From the NCBI GenBank assembly GCA_045537915.1, contig JAZSQK010000031.1, positions 1 through 7,926 of the forward strand: a DNA stretch of 7,926 bases. Reading direction: 5' to 3'. Position 1 is the first letter of the stretch. The number at the start of each line of letters is the position of its first letter. Under the pieces are notes generated by a model. That model saw only the letters and a program-made list of their open reading frames with translations, was not told where the DNA came from and searched no databases. A program made the position numbers and the translations under genes. The DNA comes from SFWF01 sp045537915 (lineage in GTDB: Bacteria; Bacillota; Clostridia; Oscillospirales; Acutalibacteraceae). Positions 1 through 7,430 of this stretch are shown here, one piece after another.

Positions 1-100
1 TTATGGGAAGCGAAAGCAACACTGCACCAATTAATATTGCAATTAAAAAGCTCAACAATATAATATGTGTTGTGGATACCCGAAGCCGTTGTTTTTTCAT
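1..100 (-). CDS. TrkH/KtrB (NtpJ-like) potassium transporter, N-terminal fragment cut by window edge
   Basis: This gene begins at ATG 100-98 and runs off the left edge after 33 codons. The visible protein has a short basic N-terminus (MKKQRLRVSTTH) followed by one hydrophobic helix (about residues 13-31) ending in GAVLLSLPI. That helix followed by an LSLP turn is typical of the start of TrkH/KtrB/NtpJ membrane subunits, which import K+ (often Na+-dependent) through a four-fold repeated channel-like pore. The gene starts 1 nt after the stop of the proteolipid gene. Its only Shine-Dalgarno is AGGA inside the last codons of that gene, 4 nt from the ATG, so translation is probably coupled to it. 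E. hirae has the same arrangement, with ntpJ at the end of its Na+-ATPase operon. Because only the N-terminus is visible, a different multi-spanning membrane protein cannot be excluded. Confidence 0.72.
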   Translation of the reverse strand, partial: MKKQRLRVSTTHIILLSFLIAILIGAVLLSLPI

Positions 101-101
101 A

Positions 102-527
102 TTATCCTAACGCTACCATGCTGAAAACGAGTGCGAACAACGCAACGGTTTCGCAAAGACCGACAACAGTGATGTACTGTGAAAAGCCTTTTCCTGTTTC
201 AGCTAAAGCATCTGCACCTGCCGCACCGGCTTTACCCTGAAAAACAGCCGAGAAAGCCATGGCGACACCGGATGCGATTCCAAGACCGAGCAAAAAGGCA
301 GGATCGGCAGAAGAACCCTTCATCTGTTGCATCAAAAGGAATCCGTAAATAGTCTGTGTAAGAGGCGCACCTGCGAAAACAGTAAGAATAAAGGGTGCTG
401 CCTTATTGCTCATATAACACTTTTCCCAAGCACCAATTGAAGCCTGACCCGCAATACCGATGCCGATTGCCGAGCCGATTGCAGCAATACCCATTGCCAA
501 TGCTGTTCCTAATAATCCTAAATTCAT
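102..527 (-). CDS. atpK: V-type ATPase subunit K (proteolipid c-ring subunit), predicted Na+-binding
   Basis: This 141-residue membrane protein is a duplicated proteolipid with four predicted helices (about 5-27, 43-70, 77-100 and 116-140). Several copies form the rotor ring that carries ions past subunit I. The single carboxylate is E126 in the second hairpin (GLCETVALFALVF), the position of E139 in E. hirae NtpK. T57 and Q58 in APLTQTIYGF match NtpK T64 and Q65. Q97 in FQGKAGAAG matches Q110, with identical 29-residue spacing to the glutamate. These are the NtpK sodium ligands, so Na+ rather than H+ coupling is predicted. Length and sequence resemble the roughly 140-residue spirochaete/Bacteroidetes type. 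The start is firm: AAGGAG (540-535) lies 7 nt upstream and overlaps the stop of subunit I. A strong dedicated ribosome site fits the high copy number needed for the ring. Confidence 0.95.
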   Translation of the reverse strand: MNLGLLGTALAMGIAAIGSAIGIGIAGQASIGAWEKCYMSNKAAPFILTVFAGAPLTQTIYGFLLMQQMKGSSADPAFLLGLGIASGVAMAFSAVFQGKAGAAGADALAETGKGFSQYITVVGLCETVALFALVFSMVALG

Positions 528-539
528 AATGATTCTCCT

Positions 540-2462
540 TTAATCAATTTGTTCTTTAAATGGTTTAAATTTATGCCCACTCCACGACATGTCTAAATGC
601 GAGGAGAACTCTAAGGTGTTAAGTCTGATTCCGTGAACGATAACAGACAGAATATTTAAAATCATATTCAGTCCGTGTCCAAACACCAACAGAATGATGG
701 CAAGTATCATAAACATAAAATTGCCAAGTAACGGCCCTGCGAGCTCATTAACGGTAGCAGAGATTGCGGCACCTGCAAGGCCGACAGCCCAAAGTCGTAT
801 ATAGGAAACGATATCCGAAAACACATTTACCACACCAAGCAAAACCGATACAATGTTGGTAAGACTTGAAAGTATGGATTTAATAATGCTTCCTTCATAA
901 TTTGAGAATACGAAGCTCAGGACAAAGCCTATTCCTATCAGTGCAATAGCCACTGTTCCTATGGGAATACCTCCGATAACCAGCCCAAAGCTGAACACCT
1001 CGGCATTTACAACCAGACTCAGCACCAAATAGTAGATACCTAAAAGCTGTAATATCGAACCGATATCACCCAGCATTTTGATGGAGCCTTTATTTCTCAA
1101 AGCACCTTTTATATGTGCAACTGTAAGCTGTATCAGCGCCAATGAGAAACAGAGTATCTGCAGATTTTGAGCCGTAGTCAGCCCTGCTGCGCCATTAGTC
1201 CAGAACGGATACCATATCTTATCGGCATACACGTTTGAAATTACCGGTATGGATAAGCTCTTTAACCACTCGGGTAACTGCTCTGGAGAGAGTCCGAACC
1301 AAGTGCAAGTAAGCGTTCCCCACAAAACAGTTGATAGACCGAACAGTCCCACAAGTAAAAACATGGGCGAAATCTGCTTTTTGGTGATAAGCGATTTTAT
1401 AATCGGGATTGCCGCAACAGCACAGATGAATAATCCGTATCCTCCGTCGCCGAAAATAATTCCAAAGAATATGAGTATAAACGCCAAAAACCAACCCGAA
1501 ATGTCATACTCAAAATAACCGGGAACGGTGCCCAAAAAGTCGGTCAGAGGATAAATAAGACTTACAAACTTGTTGTTTTTAAGTTTGGTGGGAACGTTAT
1601 CCTCAACCGAAGGCTCTTCCACGAGAAGTCCCCAAGAATTGCTTTGGGCGGTTTGCTTGAGCCTATCAAGGTTTTCAGCTTCAATATAGCCCGTGAAATA
1701 TGAAACGGAAAATGGCGACTCGCTTTCGGGTGATAAATTTTCATCTGCTATGCCTGTAGCGCAGGTTTCAAATTCAATTTCCTTTTCGGTAGCCCCAACG
1801 GCTCTCTTAATGCTCTCAACATAACAAGCATTGGAGGCGATCGTTTCGTCGATTTCGTCTATACGAGTGCTAAGTTTTGAAAGCCGTTTCTTCATCTCGC
1901 CTGTAGAAAGCTGTGGTAATGCCAAACGGTATGTGTTCAGTGCTGTAACAGCTTCATCAACTTCTTCCTTATTGGATTTGAGCAGCATAAATCTGACAGT
2001 CGATTTTGTTACATCAATTCGAACGGTTTTAATACTTTCGTCAAGCAGTTCATATTCAGCTTTAGGCATCTCGTAAAAGGATATATCATAACCTTTTGCT
2101 TCCAAATCGCTTATACTTGTCGGATCAAAGTCCCCCCAGCTTTTCAAGCGGTCAAGCTCGGAGCTGAGCGCAATTCGCTCTGCCCCGCACTGTTTTTTCT
2201 CCGCATCGAGAGCTTGAATTCTCGTTGCAACGGACAAGGCTTCTGCTGCGTCCACATCTTTTGGCTCTACATTTTTCTTCTTGCCAATCGTAAAGATCAC
2301 ACTTTCAAGCAAAGCAATTTGTTCTCGGAGCGAGGCGAGTCGTTCACCTGAACCTTCGGCTATTTCAATGTGGACAATTCCTAATTTGCGAAGTTTTTTC
2401 AGTGTTTCGTCCTTTTTATTTTCTCTGATAATAAGAGATACTTTTTTCATAGGCACTATCAT
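540..2462 (-). CDS. atpI: V-type ATPase membrane subunit I (a-type stator)
   Basis: This 640-residue protein is the stator half of the ion channel and the anchor for the peripheral stalks. Residues 1 to about 310 form the cytoplasmic arm, with predicted coiled coils around 37-105 and 160-230. Residues from about 320 on are membrane-embedded, with hydrophobic helices near 321-338, 343-358, 367-388, 432-450, 466-485, 490-520, 527-550 and two long tilted helices at about 551-577 and 582-607. The essential ion-path arginine is R556 in SYIRLWAVGLAG. A second conserved arginine is R613 in VHGIRLNTLEF, as in Vph1/NtpI relatives. The ATG at 2462 overlaps the subunit D stop as ATGA and has AAAGGAGG (2480-2473) 10 nt upstream. 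The in-frame ATG at codon 5 is too far from that site. Length is normal for bacterial I subunits and no key residue is missing. Confidence 0.95.
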   Translation of the reverse strand: MIVPMKKVSLIIRENKKDETLKKLRKLGIVHIEIAEGSGERLASLREQIALLESVIFTIGKKKNVEPKDVDAAEALSVATRIQALDAEKKQCGAERIALSSELDRLKSWGDFDPTSISDLEAKGYDISFYEMPKAEYELLDESIKTVRIDVTKSTVRFMLLKSNKEEVDEAVTALNTYRLALPQLSTGEMKKRLSKLSTRIDEIDETIASNACYVESIKRAVGATEKEIEFETCATGIADENLSPESESPFSVSYFTGYIEAENLDRLKQTAQSNSWGLLVEEPSVEDNVPTKLKNNKFVSLIYPLTDFLGTVPGYFEYDISGWFLAFILIFFGIIFGDGGYGLFICAVAAIPIIKSLITKKQISPMFLLVGLFGLSTVLWGTLTCTWFGLSPEQLPEWLKSLSIPVISNVYADKIWYPFWTNGAAGLTTAQNLQILCFSLALIQLTVAHIKGALRNKGSIKMLGDIGSILQLLGIYYLVLSLVVNAEVFSFGLVIGGIPIGTVAIALIGIGFVLSFVFSNYEGSIIKSILSSLTNIVSVLLGVVNVFSDIVSYIRLWAVGLAGAAISATVNELAGPLLGNFMFMILAIILLVFGHGLNMILNILSVIVHGIRLNTLEFSSHLDMSWSGHKFKPFKEQID

Positions 2463-3091
2463 AATGAATAAACCTCCTTTTCGGAAGCCACAGCATTACG
2501 AAGGGCTATCTTGCGTTTTGATATTTTTGAACGCACTACGGCACTAACCTGTTGGTCTGCCATATAAATTGATATTTTTTTGATATTTTCCTCGGTTTCG
2601 GGGATTTTAACCTTTTCAAACAGGTTGACTCTTTGAGAGGTTGCAAGCAATTCAATCTCTAATAATCTGACCTGTTCATCTAACACTTCCGCCTCTAAAT
2701 CAAGGGACATTGCCTTCTCCATATGGTTTGCGGCAATATCCACCCAAAGAGGTGTTTCATAAAAGTCATAATCTCCTCGTGAGAAATCCGCGCCCTCAAA
2801 CGTAGGAATATCAACGCCCGCAATATTTCCCTTTCCTTTACGAATATTGCTGACAGTTATAATTCCCTTTGGAAATGCATCCATTTCACTGAATACTGCA
2901 ATCCATTCCCTAAACCTAAATTCAAGGTCTTCTCTTTCTTTTCTCACAGCTTTCGCCTTGGTTTCAATTGTGCGGATCTCCGATTGGAGTTGTTGCTTTT
3001 TCAGTGTCAGAGTAGGCAAATATCTGCGGTACATTTTAAGTGCGTCCTTTTGTACCTTCAACTCGTTTTTAGTTAGTTTGATTTTTGCCAA
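2459..3091 (-). CDS. atpD: V-type ATPase central-stalk subunit D, TTG start
   Basis: This 210-residue subunit is the rotor axle that turns inside the A3B3 head (gamma-like role). It is mostly alpha-helical: an N-terminal helix of about residues 3-70 (MAKIKLTKNELK at the start) and a C-terminal helix of about 115-205 pair as a coiled coil. The family signature TSQRVNLFEKVKIPETEENI lies at 151-170. The central segment, about 75-112, is the non-helical globular part. Translation starts at TTG 3091-3089. The preceding in-frame codons back to the subunit B stop are TCT, GTT and GTT, and a full AAGGAGGT (3107-3100) sits 9 nt upstream, so TTG is the only sensible start. The gap to subunit B is 14 nt, and the stop overlaps the start of subunit I. 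In other bacteria D works with subunit F, but no F gene is seen here. Confidence 0.95.
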   Translation of the reverse strand: MAKIKLTKNELKVQKDALKMYRRYLPTLTLKKQQLQSEIRTIETKAKAVRKEREDLEFRFREWIAVFSEMDAFPKGIITVSNIRKGKGNIAGVDIPTFEGADFSRGDYDFYETPLWVDIAANHMEKAMSLDLEAEVLDEQVRLLEIELLATSQRVNLFEKVKIPETEENIKKISIYMADQQVSAVVRSKISKRKIALRNAVASEKEVYSL

Positions 3092-3107
3092 AACAACAGA
3101 CCTCCTT
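3089..3107 (-). promoter_or_regulatory. Ribosome binding site fixing the TTG start of subunit D
   Basis: AAGGAGGT (3107-3100) overlaps the subunit B stop codon and lies 9 nt before TTG 3091-3089. Perfect Shine-Dalgarno complementarity may offset the weaker start codon. No ATG or GTG exists in frame between the B stop and this codon. Confidence 0.85.
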
Positions 3108-4407
3108 AACCCTTAGGCCAAAATTCATCAGTAAGGTCTGATTTAATTCCGGTTTCTTGCTTTTCGAAGCAATCCGCCAAAATCTCCCATCCTAAATCAA
3201 GTGCATCTTCAAGTGGAAGATTAACGGACAACGACATTAGTTTGCTTTCAAAAAGTTCACCGTATTTGAGCAATTTTTCATCCCAACGGCTCATTGAAAA
3301 GCCCATATTTTTCTTTTCGAGCGTTTCCTTATATGAAGAATATAAACGGATCATCGCATCCATAAGCGCTCGATGGTCTTTTCGTGTTTTACCGTTTACG
3401 TTCTGTTTTAGTCTGGAAAGAGAACCGAACGGCTCTATGCGACCGCCTTTAAGGTAATACTGACCTTCGGTAATGTATCCAGTATTGTCGGGGACGGGAT
3501 GAGTAACGTCATCGCCGGGCATTGTAGTAACCGCCAAGACGGTAACTGACCCTGAATCAGCAAAGTCAACCGCCTTTTCGTAACGGGATGCAAGCTGAGA
3601 ATACAGGTCACCGGGATATCCACGGTTGGAAGGAACCTGTTCCTGCGTAATGGCAATTTCCTTCATGGCATCAGCAAAGTTGGTCATATCGGTAAGGAGC
3701 ACCAATACGTCTTTATTCTGAAGTGCAAATTGCTCTGCTACCGCCAACACCATATCGGGAATCATCATACATTCAACGGTAGGATCGGAAGCAGTATGAA
3801 TAAACATAACGGTTTTGCTGAGAGCTCCGCCCTTGGAAAGCGCATCCTTAAAATATAGAAAATCATCATATTTAAGACCCATACCGCCAAGAACGATTAC
3901 ATCGGCTTCTGCTTGCATTGCAATTCGGGCAAGAAGTTGATTGTACGGCTCACCCGAAATGGAAAAAATGGGCAGTTTCTGAGAAACAACCAAGGTGTTG
4001 AACATATCAATCATAGGAATATTGGTTCTCATCATTCGGTTGGCAAGAATACGTTTCGTGGGATTAACAGAGGGACCGCCGATAGATTTCATATTATCGT
4101 TAAGTGCAGGGCCTTTATCTCTCGGCTCACCAGAGCCATTGAATATACGACCCAATAAATCTTCACTGAAAGACACTCGCATTTCGTGACCGAGAAAACG
4201 CACCTCATCTCCTGTAGAAACGCCCTGACCGCCGGCAAAAACCTGCAGAGAAACAATATCTCCCTCGATTTTATTAACCTGAGCCAAGGACTTACCGAAG
4301 CGTGTGTTGATCTGTGCCAATTCCTTATACTTAACATCATTTGCTCGGACAGTGATAACATTACCGGTAATGGATTCTATTCGATTATATACTTTATTCA
4401 CTCTCAT
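3106..4407 (-). CDS. atpB: V-type ATPase subunit B (non-catalytic head subunit)
   Basis: This 433-residue subunit alternates with A in the cytoplasmic hexamer. The first 70 or so residues form the N-terminal beta-barrel domain, followed by the nucleotide-binding-fold domain (about 75-345) and a helical C-terminal domain. Where A has a P-loop, B has SISGEPYNQLLA (149-160), which lacks the GxxGxGKT residues, as expected for the regulatory or non-catalytic subunit. LLTDMTNFADAMKEIA (237-252) corresponds to the Walker B region. R332 in SLSRL is the arginine finger that completes the catalytic site of the adjacent A subunit. The ATG overlaps the A stop as ATGA, and AGGA lies 6 nt upstream within the A gene. 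This coupling suits the 3:3 stoichiometry of A and B. Length is close to the short bacterial/archaeal B type, and nothing looks damaged. Confidence 0.97.
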   Translation of the reverse strand: MRVNKVYNRIESITGNVITVRANDVKYKELAQINTRFGKSLAQVNKIEGDIVSLQVFAGGQGVSTGDEVRFLGHEMRVSFSEDLLGRIFNGSGEPRDKGPALNDNMKSIGGPSVNPTKRILANRMMRTNIPMIDMFNTLVVSQKLPIFSISGEPYNQLLARIAMQAEADVIVLGGMGLKYDDFLYFKDALSKGGALSKTVMFIHTASDPTVECMMIPDMVLAVAEQFALQNKDVLVLLTDMTNFADAMKEIAITQEQVPSNRGYPGDLYSQLASRYEKAVDFADSGSVTVLAVTTMPGDDVTHPVPDNTGYITEGQYYLKGGRIEPFGSLSRLKQNVNGKTRKDHRALMDAMIRLYSSYKETLEKKNMGFSMSRWDEKLLKYGELFESKLMSLSVNLPLEDALDLGWEILADCFEKQETGIKSDLTDEFWPKG

Positions 4408-6173
4408 TCACCGTCCTTTAATAATTTTTCGGCAGGTGCGGCTAATTTGCCGTCACCCTTGCGATACAATTCATCGATCTCAGCTTCTGCTTTTTTAAAC
4501 GATTCGCTCTCAAACTCGGTGTAATTCCAGTCGATGAATTTCTGGCGCATACGGTTAAAGAAGCCTCGCGCATCATCTTTATTTTGAAGAGCATAATTAC
4601 TACCTAAAATATGCACGAGTTTATCGGTAACATAGCGTTGACGCTGTTTCCCGCAGTTTGCCTCAACCAAATCAAAGGAGTTCTGCTGCAGATAAACAGC
4701 ATCGAGCATTTCAGATTTTAAATAGGTAATGTAATCAGAAAGAGTAGTACCTTCTTCACCGACAACCTTCATCATTGAGCCGATCTCGTCACCGTGATGA
4801 AGAATGTCTTTACAAAATTCCAATTTTTCACCGTCAATAACGCTGTTATATTTTGACCAAGAGATAAGCGGATCAATGGCAGGATATTTTCTTGCATCCG
4901 AACGTTCACGGGAAAGACCGTGGAATGCACCTACAACCTTTAAAGTCGCCTGTGTTACGGGTTCCTCAAAGTTGCCGCCTGCAGGGGATACAGTGCCGCC
5001 AATGGTAACGGAACCGGTACTGCCATCGGGGAGACGAACACAACCTGCTCTTTCGTAAAATGCCGCAATATAGGATTCCAAGTATGCAGGGAAAGCCTCT
5101 TCACCGGGAATTTCTTCAAGTCTGCCCGACATTTCACGCATCGCCTGTGCCCAGCGAGATGTTGAGTCTGCCAACATAAGAACATCAAGTCCCATTTGGC
5201 GATAGTACTCAGCAAGAGTTACCGCAGTATAAACCGAAGCTTCACGGGAGGCAACGGGCATAGAGGAAGTATTACATATAATAATGGTTCTCTCCATAAG
5301 TGAACGACCAGTTTTAGGGTCGGTCAGTTCGGGGAACTCTGTAAGTGTTTCAACAACTTCGCCTGCACGTTCTCCGCAGGCGGCTATAATAACGATATCT
5401 ACATCCGCATATTTTGATGTGGTATGCTGTAGTACCGTTTTACCTGCGCCGAACGGTCCGGGAGTGCAATAGGTTCCACCTTTTGCTACAGGGAAGAAAG
5501 AGTCGATAAGTCGCACCTTGGTTTCCATTGTTTCGGCAGGTGCCAATCTCTCACTATAACATTTTACCGCACGTTTAACAGGCCACTTAAACGACATAGA
5601 TACGGGTATTTCACGACCACGCTCATCGGTTAAAACTGCAATCGTTTCCTTAACGGTATATTCGCCATTTTCAGCAATGGATTTTACCGTATAGTTTCCA
5701 AGAAGATAAAAGGGAACAAAAATTTTATGTGTAAACGGGCCTTCGGGCACGGTTCCGATGTATTCGCCCGCACGAACAATGTTGCCAACCTTCGCAGTCG
5801 GTGTAAACTCCCATTTCTTTTGGGTATTAAGTCCGTCTGCGTAAATCCCTCTTTCCAAAAACCAGCCTGCCTGCGGAGCTAAAACAGGAAGTGGATTTTG
5901 CAGTCCGTCATATATCTGACCGAGCAATCCGGGGCCAAGATCTGCTGAGAGCATATCTCCCGTAAATTCAACCGTATCCCCACACTGAATACCATCGGTC
6001 ATTTCATAAACCTGTACTTGAGCAATGTTGCCTTTTATACGGATAACCTCGCTTTTAAGGGAGGTATCGCCCACAAAAACATAGCATATTTCGTTCATAG
6101 AAACGTTGCCGTCAAACTCTACCGACACCAAGTTTCCGTTTATGCTTACTACCTTTCCTTTATTTTCGGTCAT
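4404..6173 (-). CDS. atpA: V-type ATPase catalytic subunit A
   Basis: This 589-residue subunit hydrolyses (or synthesises) ATP in the A3B3 head (EC 7.1.2.2 for H+; the Na+ form is EC 7.2.2.1). Domains in order are: N-terminal beta-barrel (about 1-75), the A-specific non-homologous bulge region (about 110-200), the nucleotide-binding fold (about 205-440) and the helical C-terminal domain (about 440-589). The Walker A loop is GPFGAGKT at 239-246, with K245 and T246 contacting phosphate and Mg2+. The catalytic glutamate is E268 in ACGERAGE. Walker B is VLMLAD with D336, followed by STSRWAQAMRE. The start overlaps the stop of the upstream gene as ATGA, with GGAGG (6185-6181) 7 nt before the ATG. 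Length and all catalytic residues are normal. Direction of operation (ATPase or synthase) cannot be told from sequence. Confidence 0.98.
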   Translation of the reverse strand: MTENKGKVVSINGNLVSVEFDGNVSMNEICYVFVGDTSLKSEVIRIKGNIAQVQVYEMTDGIQCGDTVEFTGDMLSADLGPGLLGQIYDGLQNPLPVLAPQAGWFLERGIYADGLNTQKKWEFTPTAKVGNIVRAGEYIGTVPEGPFTHKIFVPFYLLGNYTVKSIAENGEYTVKETIAVLTDERGREIPVSMSFKWPVKRAVKCYSERLAPAETMETKVRLIDSFFPVAKGGTYCTPGPFGAGKTVLQHTTSKYADVDIVIIAACGERAGEVVETLTEFPELTDPKTGRSLMERTIIICNTSSMPVASREASVYTAVTLAEYYRQMGLDVLMLADSTSRWAQAMREMSGRLEEIPGEEAFPAYLESYIAAFYERAGCVRLPDGSTGSVTIGGTVSPAGGNFEEPVTQATLKVVGAFHGLSRERSDARKYPAIDPLISWSKYNSVIDGEKLEFCKDILHHGDEIGSMMKVVGEEGTTLSDYITYLKSEMLDAVYLQQNSFDLVEANCGKQRQRYVTDKLVHILGSNYALQNKDDARGFFNRMRQKFIDWNYTEFESESFKKAEAEIDELYRKGDGKLAAPAEKLLKDGE

Positions 6174-6727
6174 TGTTTTGCCTCCAACCTATCTCCATTT
6201 AAAATGGAGTCGTATATATTTTTGTATGCTTTTTCTCCGCTGTTTGTGTCAAACTGCCTTATGCGAAGAAGCAATTTTAATTTTAGTCCGTAATAGAAAA
6301 TATAATCCTCAGAAAAACTATCCATAGGTCTTAACGTTTCTAAGATTTCCAAGCGGTAACTGTTTAGATATTTTTCTGCTTCCATTGGATTTTCGATTTC
6401 TATTGCTGCACTCGCTGCCTTGATATACTCCACTGGAAAAATTCTATTCTCTGTATCGAATGGCTTCTTCATTTTCTCTGCCCGAACTTTGCCAAGAGCG
6501 AACCGAAGGTTTCGCTCGCTTTCGTTCCAGGCATCAATCAATGCAGAGCCGGAGTTCTCGCTGTTTTTGGGAGGTGATAGGGTAAGCTTACTCAGCATTT
6601 CCTGCGCCCTTTTTCCTAAAAAACGGTTGCAAAGCTCTGCAAATCGTTCTTCGGTAATCGGAAGGGGAGTATTTTCACTTATCCCATCCAAAGACGGCAA
6701 CTGCGATATTAAATAATATTCAGCCAT
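6170..6727 (-). CDS. DUF2764-like V-ATPase operon protein, candidate subunit C substitute
   Basis: This 185-residue soluble, mostly helical protein lies between subunits E and A. I place it in the DUF2764 family because of its position, its size and the N-terminal pattern MAEYYLISQLPSL, which resembles the YY-L-x-x-LP start of proteins found at the same operon position in Chlamydia, spirochaetes and Bacteroidetes. A charged helical stretch, ESERNLRFALGKVRAEKMKK (69-88), recalls the glutamate/NLR/arginine-lysine pattern seen in C (d/AC39-like) subunits, the conical cap linking rotor axle to ring. The operon has no recognisable C gene, so a C-like role is a reasonable inference but is not shown. 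Signal peptide and membrane helices are absent. The start is 5 nt after the E stop. Its ribosome site is weak (AGAGG about 13 nt upstream), and the end overlaps the A start as ATGA. Confidence 0.75.
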   Translation of the reverse strand: MAEYYLISQLPSLDGISENTPLPITEERFAELCNRFLGKRAQEMLSKLTLSPPKNSENSGSALIDAWNESERNLRFALGKVRAEKMKKPFDTENRIFPVEYIKAASAAIEIENPMEAEKYLNSYRLEILETLRPMDSFSEDYIFYYGLKLKLLLRIRQFDTNSGEKAYKNIYDSILNGDRLEAKQ

Positions 6728-6732
6728 AGTTA

Positions 6733-7341
6733 TTACTTCGCCTCTTTCAAAAGCTCGGTAACCTTAGGGCTAAGATAATTTGAAAGCATATCCACAACCG
6801 CCTCTGCCGAGTAATCGTAATATGCGCTACCGTTATTTACAGCAATGCGGAAACCACCGTCAAAATTATCATTCGCCTTCAAAGTGATACCTTTTAACAT
6901 TTTTTCTTTAAGAACTGCCAGCAAGGTTTCTTCCAACTTATTAAGGTCTTTAGTATTCAAAATCACTGCGATATCTTCTGCATCAGGCTTATTTGCCCAG
7001 CTTTCAATAATGCTGATAATCAGCCCTGCGAATGCATCCGATGAATATACGGCAGTAACGTTTTCGCCAACGATAGCTTTAAGCTCTCTTGTTACACTTT
7101 CTCTGAAAGAAATCAGCAGATTGCGACCCGCCTGACGAATCGCATCCTCACTTGATTTCGTCATTCGCTGGGTTTCAGTTCTTGCAAGGCTCAAGATTTT
7201 ATCTGCCTGTGCCTGTGCATCAGCAATAATCTTTTCGGCATCTGACTTTGCCGCTTCGACTATAGCCTTGGCTTCCGCCTCAGCAGCCTCCGCACCGTCC
7301 TTCTTGATCTGATCAATAAGCTCCTGAAGTTGAACTTCCAT
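6733..7341 (-). CDS. atpE: V-type ATPase peripheral-stalk subunit E
   Basis: This 202-residue protein forms the elastic stator stalk that holds the A/B head against rotation. Residues 1 to about 90 are a long alanine- and glutamate-rich helix with a coiled-coil pattern (for example AAEAEAKAIVEAAKSDAEKI at 19-38). In other V/A-ATPases this helix pairs with subunit G/H. The C-terminal globular domain (about 95-195) contains the typical DGGFRIAVNNGSAYYDYS stretch and ends in a helix. It is the first gene of the operon. The ATG at 7341 has AAGGAG (7355-7350) 8 nt upstream, and the assigned promoter and leader hairpin lie before it. No G/H gene, normally the partner of the E coiled coil, is visible next to it. 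The family assignment is firm. The similar F-type b or FliH proteins are unlikely, given the gene neighbours. Confidence 0.92.
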   Translation of the reverse strand: MEVQLQELIDQIKKDGAEAAEAEAKAIVEAAKSDAEKIIADAQAQADKILSLARTETQRMTKSSEDAIRQAGRNLLISFRESVTRELKAIVGENVTAVYSSDAFAGLIISIIESWANKPDAEDIAVILNTKDLNKLEETLLAVLKEKMLKGITLKANDNFDGGFRIAVNNGSAYYDYSAEAVVDMLSNYLSPKVTELLKEAK

Positions 7342-7380
7342 GATTCTATCTCCTTTTTGTATTTAGTTAAATTTACTGCT

Positions 7381-7424
7381 AAAAAACAAAACGGATCCAG
7401 CTCCCTCTGCAGACAGCTAGATCC
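7381..7424 (-). terminator. Leader intrinsic terminator / candidate attenuator upstream of subunit E
   Basis: Read on the minus strand, GGATCTAGCT (7424-7415) pairs with AGCTGGATCC (7402-7393) to form a 10-bp stem with one U-G pair and a 12-nt loop. It is followed at once by GTTTTGTTTTTT (7392-7381). This is a typical Rho-independent terminator shape. It only works in the minus direction, because the plus-strand side lacks a T run. It lies about 25 nt after the predicted start point and about 40 nt before the E start codon. No minus-strand gene precedes it, so it most likely aborts part of the operon transcription unless it is read through. No clear alternative anti-terminator pairing could be identified by eye, and the trigger is unknown. 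Confidence 0.75.
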
Positions 7425-7430
7425 ATTAAT

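Noticed and set aside
4186..4524. A 112-codon plus-strand frame opposite the A/B junction, the longest antisense frame in the window.
   Set aside because: It is antisense to two strongly conserved genes, has no ribosome site that I can see, and shows no recognisable domain.
7370..7392. A possible second operon promoter between the leader hairpin and subunit E (TTGTTT with TAAATT).
   Set aside because: Both boxes match poorly and the spacing is uncertain. The TTGACG/TAAAAT promoter upstream is far better.
7381..7424. The spacer hairpin as a bidirectional terminator or as the end of a plus-strand transcript.
   Set aside because: On the plus strand the stem is followed by ATTAATG with no T run, and no plus-strand gene ends there. 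Only the minus orientation fits an intrinsic terminator.
7379..7426. A 15-codon reading frame in the operon leader, from ATG 7426-7424 to TAG at the end of the U-run, which could be a leader peptide spanning the attenuator hairpin.
   Set aside because: There is no Shine-Dalgarno upstream (only AT-rich sequence), there is no run of regulatory codons, and a frame this short is expected by chance. Conservation in relatives would be needed to revive it.
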